From Verrucomicrobiia bacterium (GTDB lineage Bacteria; Verrucomicrobiota; Verrucomicrobiia; Verrucomicrobiales; Akkermansiaceae), in assembly GCA_030431475.1 (NCBI GenBank), contig JAUIJD010000014.1, positions 1 to 64,000 of the forward strand: a stretch of 64,000 nucleotides of DNA, written 5' to 3'. Under the pieces are notes generated by a model. It was given only the letters and a program-made list of their open reading frames with translations, searched no databases and was not told the origin of the DNA. Position numbers and translations under genes: made by a program. Below, one piece after another: positions 19,067-26,536 of the stretch (positions are counted from its first letter, which is position 1; every line of letters begins with the position of its first letter).

Positions 19067-20386
19067 TCAGGGACCTTCCCCGTTGATTTCGGTGAGCGAC
19101 TCGGCGTCGAAGACACGGATGCGCTCGTGGCCGGACATGCCCGTGTGGGTCATCAGGCGGGACCCGTCGGGGGAGAGGATCGTGCGGTGGAGGAAGTCCG
19201 TGACGCGGAGGGAGGCGACCGGCTTCATCTTCTCGAGGCCGAGCCGGATGACGTAGTAGTCGTAGTGGTCCTGGAGGATGAAGGCGGAGTTGTCGAAGAC
19301 GAGCCACGCGGAGGAGGCCTCGGGACCGGTGATGACGGACTCGAGCTGGGCGCGGGATGAATGGATTCCGGCGGGCTTTCCGGTTTCGAGGTCGGTGAGG
19401 CGAAGGGTCGAGTCGTAGCCGAAGGTGAAGACGCCGCGATCATCGGAGGTGGGAAGCGCTTGGCTGGCTTCGACATCGTCGTGCCGCGGAAGGGCGAGAT
19501 CGAGTTCGAGGGATGGCACGCGGAGGACCCGGGTGGTGCCTCTCCCGGGCGTGACCAGGAGGCGGTCGCCCCGGCCGAGGAAGCGGGCCGAAACGCCGTT
19601 CTTGTCGGCGATGGGCTCGCCGACCGGGCGACACGTGGTCAGGTCCCAGAGTTGGAGTTTCCCGTCCGGACCGTTCTCTCCCGGCGAATCGAAGGTGGCG
19701 GCGTAGCGCCCGTCGTCGCTGACCGCCGCTCCGATGTGATAGGCGGACTCGTTGGGGTGGAGCATCGGGCGTCCCTGGCTTTTCCACTGGGCGTCGAACT
19801 TCCGGAGCGTTCCGGTGGGATCCAGCATGAGGATGGTCTTTCCGTCCGGGATGAACTGGATCCGGGTCGGGATCTCGGAGTCGCCGGAACCGGCGGGGAG
19901 CGGAATGCTGGCGACAAGCTGGCCGCTTTCGATCTCGAAGACGCGCCATGAGCCATCCTTGTCGAGAACGGCGACCTGCAGGCCGTCGGGGGTGAAGACG
20001 AAACCCGGCATCGGGCGGAGGTCGGGGTTCGCGTTCAGTGGTGGCGACACCGGCTCGCCGCTCTTGAAGTCGAAGACGCGTGCCCGGCCGGATTCGAAGC
20101 CGACCAGGATGCGCGCCGCGGCGGGGTCGACTCCGTAGTGGCCCTTGGCGTCCGGTTCTCCGAGTGGAACGGAGATCGGTTCCTCACTGTTGCCATCCCA
20201 GATGCCGATCGACCCGTCGCGCATCTGCACGACGATACGGGAGGCGTCGTCGTTGAAGTCGGCCCGCCAGACGCCCCGGAGCTCGCCCAGGTTCGGCGCT
20301 TCCTCCGCGGTCAGGGGGGGCGGCACGGCGGTAAGGACCGCGACCAGGCCCGCGATGGGAAGGGACGTGAATCGGCGGGAAATCAT
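19067..20386 (-). CDS. Secreted WD40-like beta-propeller protein
   Basis: A 439-aa exported protein with a signal peptide (1-27, LTA-EEA). The remainder is a series of degenerate WD40/propeller blades with repeated patterns such as DGSIGIWDGN, GRARVFDFKSG, GSWRVFEIESG, GKLQLWDLTT and STLRLTDLETG, about seven in all. No catalytic motif or lipid attachment site is seen. Periplasmic propellers of this kind serve as binding scaffolds, but no partner is identifiable. It stands alone between mgtE and the four-helix-bundle gene, with 246 bp of DNA upstream in which I recognise nothing. Confidence 0.78.
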   Translation of the reverse strand: MISRRFTSLPIAGLVAVLTAVPPPLTAEEAPNLGELRGVWRADFNDDASRIVVQMRDGSIGIWDGNSEEPISVPLGEPDAKGHYGVDPAAARILVGFESGRARVFDFKSGEPVSPPLNANPDLRPMPGFVFTPDGLQVAVLDKDGSWRVFEIESGQLVASIPLPAGSGDSEIPTRIQFIPDGKTILMLDPTGTLRKFDAQWKSQGRPMLHPNESAYHIGAAVSDDGRYAATFDSPGENGPDGKLQLWDLTTCRPVGEPIADKNGVSARFLGRGDRLLVTPGRGTTRVLRVPSLELDLALPRHDDVEASQALPTSDDRGVFTFGYDSTLRLTDLETGKPAGIHSSRAQLESVITGPEASSAWLVFDNSAFILQDHYDYYVIRLGLEKMKPVASLRVTDFLHRTILSPDGSRLMTHTGMSGHERIRVFDAESLTEINGEGP

Positions 20387-20632
20387 CCAGAGGGGAGCGC
20401 CACCGATCGGGAAATCTGCTTCATTCCGTGGTGCGGCCTGATCGCGGAGGCATGCGATGCGACCGCGGAGGCTGCCTGCCCTGGCAGAAGGCAGGAGTCT
20501 CCAAGCTGGAGGCGATCTGGGTCAGTGAAGTCGGTTTCGACGATCTTGGCGGGGAAGCCAATACGCAGGGGACCCTTTTCCGGTGGGGACTTGAGCAGTG
20601 GCGGAGAGCTCCCTTTGCGCAAGCCTTCGGGG

Positions 20633-21193
20633 CTACGGGGTTGGGCCCCGCCGTGCCTTGATGCGGGCGCGGGTCATGCGTTCGCGGAGGCCGCCTTCCT
20701 TGAGGAAGTCGAGTTCGAGGCGACGGATCAGGTGGTCGAGGAGGCAGTTGGTCTGGTGGATGAGGCAGATGATGATGTTGGCGACGACGGCGGGTTCACG
20801 GGTTTCGAAATAGGTCCGATAGGTCTCATAGGACTCATTTTCCCGGCGGCCGAGATTCCTCACGAAGAGGGCTTCCCTGGAATTTTTGTCCCAGAGGGGG
20901 TGGTTGCCGGTGCGGAGGAAGTCCCGGTAGTCCTCCAACAGCTCTTCGAGGCTGGCACGGGCGACGTTCATGAGCTTGATCTCGGTTTCCTTGGAGGTGC
21001 CGGAGGCCTGGCTGCCTTCGAGGATGTTCTGCTTTCCAGAACGGGCCGCCTGGACCATCTGGTCGCGGGTGCGGGAGCGGCGATTGATGAAGCGGTCGCA
21101 GAAGAAGACGCTGGCATCGAAGACGATGCGGGATTTCCGGAAGCACTTGAGCTGGTCGTAGCCACCGTGAGCGGGGATGAAGCCCTCCTTCAT
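20633..21193 (-). CDS. Four-helix-bundle (suffix-type) protein
   Basis: A 186-aa soluble protein related to the S23/23S-rRNA-IVP-like four-helix bundles, with the longer C-terminal suffix region. Recognisable are GGYDQLKCFRKSRIVFDASV, the conserved RSRTRDQMVQAARSGKQNI and GSQASGTSKETE segments, and NVARASLEELLEDYRDFL. Related four-helix proteins act as accessory proteins of diversity-generating retroelements, but no reverse transcriptase is present here. Residues about 118-128 read ESYETYRTYFE. The DNA coding for this run matches the intergenic repeats at 21264, 21341 and 30071. The gene is followed by a small basic tail (RARIKARRGPTP). Function is unknown. Confidence 0.85.
   Translation of the reverse strand: MKEGFIPAHGGYDQLKCFRKSRIVFDASVFFCDRFINRRSRTRDQMVQAARSGKQNILEGSQASGTSKETEIKLMNVARASLEELLEDYRDFLRTGNHPLWDKNSREALFVRNLGRRENESYETYRTYFETREPAVVANIIICLIHQTNCLLDHLIRRLELDFLKEGGLRERMTRARIKARRGPTP
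20807..20842 (-). repeat. Genic copy of the ATAGGTC repeat
   Basis: This stretch inside the four-helix-bundle gene (GAAATAGGTCCGATAGGTCT and on) matches the intergenic copy at 30071-30106 at most positions. On the coding strand it reads as 9-bp units (TATGAGACC, TATCGGACC, TATTTC), that is Tyr-Glu-Thr, Tyr-Arg-Thr, Tyr-Phe. Confidence 0.7.
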
Positions 21194-21256
21194 GGGAGCA
21201 GCCTGCTGTGGGGAGGCGCGGATGGCAAGAAGGTGGTGAGCATGTGAACAGTTTTA

Positions 21257-21411
21257 CTGCTGGGGAATAGGTCCTATGGGTCCTATAAGACCTATGGGGG
21301 AAGAGCCCGCCAGTTCGAGGAAGGTGAGGCGGGCTGCTGGGGAATAGGTCCTATGGGTCCCACAAGACCTATGGGAGAAGAGCCCGCCAGTTCAGGAAGG
21401 AGAGGCGGGCT
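21257..21411. repeat. 77-bp tandem duplication with ATAGGTC repeat
   Basis: Two direct copies lie side by side, 21257-21333 and 21334-21411. Each contains one ATAGGTC repeat (21264-21300 and 21341-21376) followed by a hairpin with the 8-bp stem AGCCCGCC/GGCGGGCT (21304-21335 and 21381-21411). They fill the 241-bp gap between the four-helix-bundle gene and the 3-prime end of priA. With only two copies and no spacers, it is not a CRISPR array. Confidence 0.85.
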
Positions 21412-21434
21412 GCCAGGGTATGGCATCGAGTCCG

Positions 21435-23747
21435 TCAGCTGAAGGAAAGTGCATCCATGTCGAAGACGACGGTCACGTCTTCCGGCAGCGTGGTTTTCTC
21501 AAGCACCTGCTGGACGTGCTTGGTGAGCGTGCGCCCTTTCGGCCCGCGGAGCATGAGCTGAAAACGGAACTGCCCGTGAGCCTTCACCAGGGGGCTGGGG
21601 AGAGGCTCGCCGAGTTCGATGCCCTTGGGGAGATCCTCCTTCAGCCGACGGTGCAGCGTCTGCAGCGTGAACTCGGCGCGGCGTTCGTGGGTGGAGCGGC
21701 TGGTGAGGACGGCGCAACGGGTGAAGGGGGGGAAGCCGAACTGGCGGCGCATTTCGAGCTCCTGATCGGCGAAGCCGTCGAAGTCGTGGTGACGCGCGAA
21801 CTGGATGCTCGGGCTGTGGGGTGTGAAGGTCTGGACGATGACCTCCCCCTCGAGCGACCCGCGGCCGGCGCGGCCGGCAACCTGGGTCATGAGCTGGAAG
21901 ACGCGCTCGCCGGCGCGGAAGTCGGGGACGTGCAGGCCGATGTCGGCATTGAGGATGCCGACCAGGGTGACGTTGGGGAAATGGAGCCCCTTGGCGATCA
22001 TCTGGGTGCCGATGAGGACGTCGATCTTCTTGGCGCGGAAGGCGTTGAGGAGGTCGCGCAGGGCGTTCTTCTTGCGCAGGGCGTCGGCATCGATGCGGGC
22101 GATGCGGGCAGCGGGGAAGACCTTGCGGAAGACGTCCTCGACCTTCTGGGTGCCGAAGCCCTGGAGGGCGATGCCGCGATCGGAGCACTCGGGGCATCTC
22201 CGCGGGACAATCGCCTGGTGGCCGCAGATGTGGCAGATCAGGCGGTCGTCGGTGCGGTGGTAGGTGAGCGCGAGCGCGCAGTGCGGGCAGGTGCAGACGT
22301 GGCCGCAGGACGGGCACTGGAGCGAGCGGGCGAAGCCGCGGCGGTTGAGGAAGAGGATGCTCTGTTCGTTCTTCTCGAGGCGGTCGGTGATGGCGTTGCG
22401 CAGGCGGTCGGAGAGGAAGGTGTCCTTCGACTTCTGCTTCTTCGACTCGAGGCGCATGTCGATGACGCGGATGAGCGGCAGACTCTGGTCGTCGACGCGC
22501 TTGGTCAGGCGCAGGAGCTGGTATTTTCCGTCGAGGGCGTTCTGCCATGACTCGAGGGAAGGAGTGGCGGAGCCGAGGACGACGGTGGCGCCTTCGAGGT
22601 GGCCGCGGAGCACGGCGACATCGCGTCCGTGGTAGCGGGGGACCTGGTCCTGCTTGTAGGAATTCTCGTGTTCCTCATCGACGAGGATGAGCCCGAGGTC
22701 GGGCAGCGGGGCGAAGACGGCGGAGCGGGCGCCGATGACGATGCGCGCCTTGCCCTTGCGGATGCGGTGCCATTCGTCGAAACGCTCGCCTTGGGAAAGG
22801 TGGGAGTGGAGGACCGCGACCTGGTCCTGGATGTCGGCGAAGCGGGCGCGGAAGCGGCGGACGGTTTGGGGGGTGAGGGAGATTTCGGGAACGAGGACGA
22901 GGACGGTCTTGCCGGCGTCGAGGACCTGGCGCGCGGCCTGGAGGTAGACCTCGGTCTTGCCCGAGCCGGTGACGCCGTGGAGGAGGAAGGGCCGCTGCGC
23001 GGCAGTGCCGAGTGCCGAGTGAGAAGTGGGAAGTGGTGAAGTTCGGTCCCGCGTTTGCGGGACCGGGGGGAGGGATGAAGGGGTTTCAAACCCCTTCTCC
23101 ATAGCCAGGATGGCGTCCAGAGCGGCTTGTTGCTCCTCCGTCAGCGGGAGGTCGGTGGTGGGGAGGAGTTCGTCGGAGTTGTCGGCCTCGGGATCGCGGC
23201 GGACCTCGAGGTTGATGAGTTTGACGAAGCCCTTTTTTTCGAGGCTTCTGACGCTGGTGGAGGCGGCGTTGCCGAGGTCGGTGAGGGCGAGGGTCCGGTC
23301 CGGGGCGTGGGCCAGGAGGGTGAGGATGGTGGCCTGCTTGGGGGCTCGCTTCTCGAGCTTCTCGAGCTCGTCGGCGTCGGGCTCGTTCTCGAGGACGGCG
23401 GCCTTGCGGGTCTTGGCGGACTTGTCCTCGGTGCGGACGGCTTCGGGGAGCAGGACGCGGACGACGCTCTCAATACTGCACCCGTAGTAATGGGTGATCC
23501 AGCGGGCGAGCTCGAGGAGCTTGGGGGTGACGAGAGGTTCGGGATCGGTGAGGGAGTCCAGCGGGCGCAGGGCGAAGCCGAGGTCGGCGGGATCGGCGTC
23601 GGAGACGGCGAGCACGGTGCCGGTGGAGCTGCGGTTGCGCAGCGGGACGCGGACGCGGCAGCCGGCCTGGACGGGGAGCCCGTCGGGGATGGCGTAGTCG
23701 AAGACGAGCTCGGAGGGGCCGTCGATGAGGACGCGGGCGGCGGGCAC
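21435..23747 (-). CDS. priA: Primosomal helicase PriA (N-prime)
   Basis: The replication-restart 3'-5' helicase, 770 aa, close to normal length. The N-terminal 3'-DNA-binding domain spans 1-105. The helicase core has Walker A (GVTGSGKTE, about 257-265), DEEH Walker B (about 356-359) and a motif III-like GSATPSLES. The zinc-binding insertion contains eight cysteines (CPSCG, CPHC, CHICG, CPECS; about 475-520). Helicase motifs V/VI (GTQMIAKGLHFPNV, QVAGRAGRG) and the C-terminal domain follow. A GTG start at 23747 is used because no ATG lies near the conserved N-terminus. Residues about 217-251, just before Walker A, are an extra segment encoded by repeat DNA (22995-23099); homologues have only a short linker there. 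The frame is intact, so the protein is probably functional. Confidence 0.95.
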   Translation of the reverse strand: MPAARVLIDGPSELVFDYAIPDGLPVQAGCRVRVPLRNRSSTGTVLAVSDADPADLGFALRPLDSLTDPEPLVTPKLLELARWITHYYGCSIESVVRVLLPEAVRTEDKSAKTRKAAVLENEPDADELEKLEKRAPKQATILTLLAHAPDRTLALTDLGNAASTSVRSLEKKGFVKLINLEVRRDPEADNSDELLPTTDLPLTEEQQAALDAILAMEKGFETPSSLPPVPQTRDRTSPLPTSHSALGTAAQRPFLLHGVTGSGKTEVYLQAARQVLDAGKTVLVLVPEISLTPQTVRRFRARFADIQDQVAVLHSHLSQGERFDEWHRIRKGKARIVIGARSAVFAPLPDLGLILVDEEHENSYKQDQVPRYHGRDVAVLRGHLEGATVVLGSATPSLESWQNALDGKYQLLRLTKRVDDQSLPLIRVIDMRLESKKQKSKDTFLSDRLRNAITDRLEKNEQSILFLNRRGFARSLQCPSCGHVCTCPHCALALTYHRTDDRLICHICGHQAIVPRRCPECSDRGIALQGFGTQKVEDVFRKVFPAARIARIDADALRKKNALRDLLNAFRAKKIDVLIGTQMIAKGLHFPNVTLVGILNADIGLHVPDFRAGERVFQLMTQVAGRAGRGSLEGEVIVQTFTPHSPSIQFARHHDFDGFADQELEMRRQFGFPPFTRCAVLTSRSTHERRAEFTLQTLHRRLKEDLPKGIELGEPLPSPLVKAHGQFRFQLMLRGPKGRTLTKHVQQVLEKTTLPEDVTVVFDMDALSFS
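22995..23099. repeat. REP-like cluster inserted in frame in priA
   Basis: About 105 bp (35 codons). It contains the perfect palindromes GGTCCCGC-GTTT-GCGGGACC (23045-23064) and AAGGGGTTTCAAACCCCTT (23078-23096), plus a CACT-rich simple repeat (about 23005-23040). The second palindrome belongs to the same family as the one after rsgA (62494-62523). The CACT-rich part resembles DNA just upstream of priA (23767-23807). Confidence 0.75.
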
Positions 23748-23766
23748 GGGAACGAGGCTGCGCCTC

Positions 23767-23936
23767 GAGTGACGAGTGGAAAGTAAAAAGTAAAAAGTGG
23801 AAAGTGGCAGTCAGCGGCCTGCGGCCGGGGTGATAGGAGCCGGCTGAAGCCGGCGGTCCAAGTTCTGACTCTTGGCTCTATGCTCCGGACTCCAAGTTTC
23901 CAGCCTGCATTTCTCGCGAGTGAGAAATCCGGGCTA
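23767..23936. repeat. Mixed repeat cluster upstream of priA
   Basis: Three pieces follow one another. First is a simple repeat of AAGTAAAAAGT units (23767-23807). Next is the palindrome GCCGGC-TGAA-GCCGGC (23839-23854). Last is the palindrome ATTTCTC-GCGAGT-GAGAAAT (about 23910-23929) inside GCATTTCTCGCGAGTGAGAA. The last element runs into the TAG stop of the DUF3634 gene. No gene or clear promoter is visible between 23748 and 23933. Confidence 0.65.
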
Positions 23937-24164
23937 GAGGAGGATGTCGCGCAGGGCCTGGCGAAGGGCGTCGGGGAAGTTGGGCTTGAAGTGGAGCTGG
24001 CGGGAGCGGGTGATCCAGAAGGCGGTGTGGGCGGGAAAGTCGGGGGCTTCGACGAGTTCACGGATTTCGCGCAGGCGGGCGACGCCGGGGTTTCCCTTGC
24101 GGACGTGGAGGTTGCCGGCCCGGATTTCGACCCATTCGATGGCGTGGCGTTCGAGGTGGAGCAT
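23934..24164 (-). CDS. DUF3634-like protein, copy A
   Basis: A small protein of 76 aa starting MLHLERHAIEW. It aligns over its full length with the neighbouring protein encoded at 24306-24536: a beta strand plus G (VEIRAGNLHV), RG/KG-P-V/L, a helix with L-L, then a HFxxNFPDALRQALRDIL segment that corresponds to the HFSSTVPANAHQRIRNVL of copy B. The pattern fits DUF3634. It lacks the N-terminal membrane helix of many family members. The ATG at 24164 is preceded by DNA homologous to that before copy B, which supports this start. Its TAG stop lies in a REP-like palindrome. Function unknown. Confidence 0.6.
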   Translation of the reverse strand: MLHLERHAIEWVEIRAGNLHVRKGNPGVARLREIRELVEAPDFPAHTAFWITRSRQLHFKPNFPDALRQALRDILL

Positions 24165-24305
24165 GGGCGTCGGAGAAACCTGGAACTCCAAACTCGAAAT
24201 CTCAAGGGGAGAGCGCGGCGGCCTCTTTCGCAAAGGCTACGGCGAGCCAGCGGAGCCATGCGGTCCGTTGTTCCGCCGAGGGAACTGGAGGCAGTCCCTG
24301 CTTGT

Positions 24306-24536
24306 TCAGCTCAGCACGTTGCGGATCCGCTGATGGGCGTTGGCGGGGACGGTGGAGGAGAAATGGCAGCGGCCCCGGCCGTCGAGGGCGATGGTGGCGC
24401 GGCGGATGTCGAAGTCCGCACAGAGCAGCTCGAGATCGCGGAGGACGGCGCCGGGGAGGCGGCCCCTGGCAGCGGTGGCCCGGCCGTCCCGGATGACGAT
24501 GACGGTGGGATGGAGGAGCTTCTGGAGCCAGAGCAT
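24306..24536 (-). CDS. DUF3634-like protein, copy B
   Basis: A small protein of 76 aa, MLWLQKLLHPTVIVI at the start. The core VIRDGRATAARGRLPGAVLRDLE, the strand RATIALDGRGRCHFS, and QRIRNVLS at the end fit DUF3634 well. It is a tandem paralogue of the protein encoded at 23934-24164; the two are about 30-35 percent alike by eye. The leader DNA before both ATGs is also duplicated. It lies about 100 bp downstream of dxs on the same strand, so it may be read as a tail gene of that operon. Its function and that of the family are unknown. Between the two genes, 24205-24303 holds a minus-strand open stretch (QRTAWLRWLAVAFAKEAAA) that I cannot assign. Confidence 0.65.
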   Translation of the reverse strand: MLWLQKLLHPTVIVIRDGRATAARGRLPGAVLRDLELLCADFDIRRATIALDGRGRCHFSSTVPANAHQRIRNVLS

Positions 24537-24593
24537 GGGCCTTCGGGAAACTTGAAACTCCAAACTCCAAATACCGAAGGGGAGCTTGCGGCC
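24530..24593 (-). repeat. Duplicated leader of the DUF3634 genes
   Basis: This stretch matches 24160-24222 at roughly three quarters of positions. Both contain the start ATG, a GAAAC block, AACTCCAAACTC and AAGGGGAG. It shows that the gene and its leader were duplicated together, although the leader itself may be a simple TTTGGAGTTT-type repeat. Confidence 0.6.
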
Positions 24594-24608
24594 GGTGGCC
24601 GGGAAGGG

Positions 24609-24637
24609 GTGCCGGTCTGAAGACCGGCGCTCCATCA
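24609..24637. repeat. REP-like palindrome on the dxs stop codon
   Basis: GCCGGTC-TGAA-GACCGGC (7-bp stem) is followed by GCTCCA. On the minus strand it reads TGA TGGAGCGCCGG..., so the dxs stop codon is its first triplet. The TGGAGCGCCG core is shared with the copies near 7553 and 38686. Confidence 0.65.
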
Positions 24638-26536
24638 GAGGTGGCGGGAGATCTTTTCCACCGCATTGTCGACGGTGAGGCCGTGGAGTTCGCGGAGGAT
24701 GGGAATCTTGCCGTGCTCGACGAACTCGTCCGGCCAGCCGATGCGCTCGACGGGGACCTGGATGCCGGCATCGTGGAGGTGTTCGATGACGCCGCAGCCG
24801 AAGCCGTTCATGAGAACGTGGTCCTCGAAGGTGCAGACGACCTTGGCGGAGCGGGCGACCTTCTCGATCAGGGCGGTGTCGAAGGGCTTGATGAAGCGCG
24901 GATTGACCAGCGAGACCGAGAGTCCGCGCTCCTCGAGCCGGGCCTTCGTTTCCTCGGCCATCTCGAACATGGTGCCGAGGCCGATCAGCGCGACATCGGT
25001 GCCCTCGGCGATCAGCTCGCCCTTGCCGAGCTCGATGGGGGCGCAGGGGCTGTCGGTGGCTTTTCCGGCGATGGGGCCGCGCGGGTAGCGGATGGCGGTG
25101 GGGCCGTCGTCGTAGGCGGCCATCCACTTCAGCATCGTGACGAACTCGGCCTCGTCCTTCGGGGCCATGTGGATGATGCCGGGGACCGGGCGCAGGTAGG
25201 CGATGTCGAAGAGCCCGTGGTGCGTCGGACCGTCGTCGCCGGACAGGCCGCCACGGTCCATGCACAGGCGGACCGGGAGGTCCTGCAGGGCCATGTCGTG
25301 GATGATCATGTCGTAGGCCCGCTGCATGAAGGTCGAGTAGATCGCGAGGAAGGGGCGGATGCCGCGGGTGGCGAGTCCGCAGGCGAACAGCGCGGCGTGT
25401 TCCTCGGCGATGCCGACGTCGAAGTAGCGCTCGGGGATCTCCTTCTTGAAGATGTCGAGCTTCGAGCCGCCGGGCATGGCGGGGGTGATGGCGACGATCT
25501 TCTCGTCCTCCTTGGCGAGGTCGGTGACGGTGCGGCCGAAGATCTCGGAGGCGCTCGGTTTGCCGCCGCCGTTGGTCGACCCGTCCTCGATCTTGTAGGC
25601 GCCGAGGCCGTGGAACTTGCCCGGGTTCTCCAGGGCCGGCTGGTAGCCGCGGCCCTTCTCGGTGATGATGTGCAGGACGACCGGCTCGTTGAGCTTTTTC
25701 AGGTAGTCGAAGGTCTTGACCAGCAGCGGCAGGTCGTGGCCGTCGATCGGCCCGAAGTAGCGGATCCCGAACTTCTCGAAGAGCACGTTCGGGAAGAGCA
25801 GGTTCTTGGCGCCCTCCTCGACCTTGTGGGCGAGGTTGCGGGCGGCCTTGCCGGCGATCCACTCGACGAATTCGGCGGCCTTGTTGCGCACCGACGAGTA
25901 GGTCGAGTGGGTCTGGAGCGCATTGAAGTAGCGGGCGATGGCGCCGACGTTCTTGTCGATCGACCACTCGTTGTCGTTGAGGACGACGATGAACTTCTTG
26001 GTGGTCTCGGCGATGTTGTTGAGCGCCTCGAGCGTGGGGCCGCAGGTGAAGGCGGCGTCGCCGGCGAGGGCGACGACATGGGAGTCCTCCTTGAGCTGGT
26101 CGCGGGCGGCGGCCATGCCGAGGGCGGCGGAAAGGGCGGTGCCGGCGTGGCCGGCGCCGTAGCAATCGTGCTCGGATTCGGTCCTCAGCAGGAAGCCGTT
26201 GAGGCCCTGGTACTGGCGGATCGTGTGGATTTTGTCCGCCCGGCCGGTGAGCATCTTGTGGACGTAGCCCTGGTGGGCGACGTCGAAGACGAACTTGTCG
26301 GCAGGCGTCGAGAAGATCCGGTGCATCGCGATGGTCAGCTCCACCACGCCGAGGTTGGGGCCGAGGTGGCCGCCGGTCTTCGACAGGTTGGTGATGAGCG
26401 CCTCGCGGATCTCGTCGGCGAGCTTGGGCAGATCCGCCTCGTCAAGGGCCTTCACGTCCTCGGGCGAGCCGATGCCGGACAGCAGCGGGCCGAGGTTCGG
26501 GGGCTCGGGGGGGTCAGAAGAGGCGGATTTCGTCAT
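24635..26536 (-). CDS. dxs: 1-deoxy-D-xylulose-5-phosphate synthase
   Basis: The first enzyme of the MEP isoprenoid pathway: pyruvate plus glyceraldehyde 3-phosphate gives DXP, with thiamine diphosphate as cofactor. It is 633 aa, normal length. TPP-binding segments are present but diverged: DVAHQGYVHKMLTGR (usually DVGHQ) and ALAGDAAFTCG (usually GDGA), followed by EALNN and LNDNEWSID. The transketolase pyrimidine-binding domain (FDVGIAEEHAALFACGLA, STFMQRAYDMI, DRGGLSGDDGPTHHG) and the C-terminal domain are complete. The start overlaps the end of xseB by 23 bp, so the two are coupled; the xseB-dxs order is common in bacteria. The stop codon is part of a REP-like palindrome. Confidence 0.96.
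   Translation of the reverse strand: MTKSASSDPPEPPNLGPLLSGIGSPEDVKALDEADLPKLADEIREALITNLSKTGGHLGPNLGVVELTIAMHRIFSTPADKFVFDVAHQGYVHKMLTGRADKIHTIRQYQGLNGFLLRTESEHDCYGAGHAGTALSAALGMAAARDQLKEDSHVVALAGDAAFTCGPTLEALNNIAETTKKFIVVLNDNEWSIDKNVGAIARYFNALQTHSTYSSVRNKAAEFVEWIAGKAARNLAHKVEEGAKNLLFPNVLFEKFGIRYFGPIDGHDLPLLVKTFDYLKKLNEPVVLHIITEKGRGYQPALENPGKFHGLGAYKIEDGSTNGGGKPSASEIFGRTVTDLAKEDEKIVAITPAMPGGSKLDIFKKEIPERYFDVGIAEEHAALFACGLATRGIRPFLAIYSTFMQRAYDMIIHDMALQDLPVRLCMDRGGLSGDDGPTHHGLFDIAYLRPVPGIIHMAPKDEAEFVTMLKWMAAYDDGPTAIRYPRGPIAGKATDSPCAPIELGKGELIAEGTDVALIGLGTMFEMAEETKARLEERGLSVSLVNPRFIKPFDTALIEKVARSAKVVCTFEDHVLMNGFGCGVIEHLHDAGIQVPVERIGWPDEFVEHGKIPILRELHGLTVDNAVEKISRHL

Noticed and set aside
20633-21193. 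Diversity-generating retroelement accessory (Avd) locus
   Set aside because: The four-helix-bundle fold is similar, but there is no reverse transcriptase, template repeat or variable repeat nearby.
21257-21411. CRISPR array
   Set aside because: Only two units, joined directly without spacers, and no cas gene is present.
24205-24303. Small gene reading QRTAWLRWLAVAFAKEAAA on the minus strand
   Set aside because: It has no start codon of its own and is continuous only with a shadow frame of dxs. I cannot exclude repeat-derived coding, so it was left unassigned.
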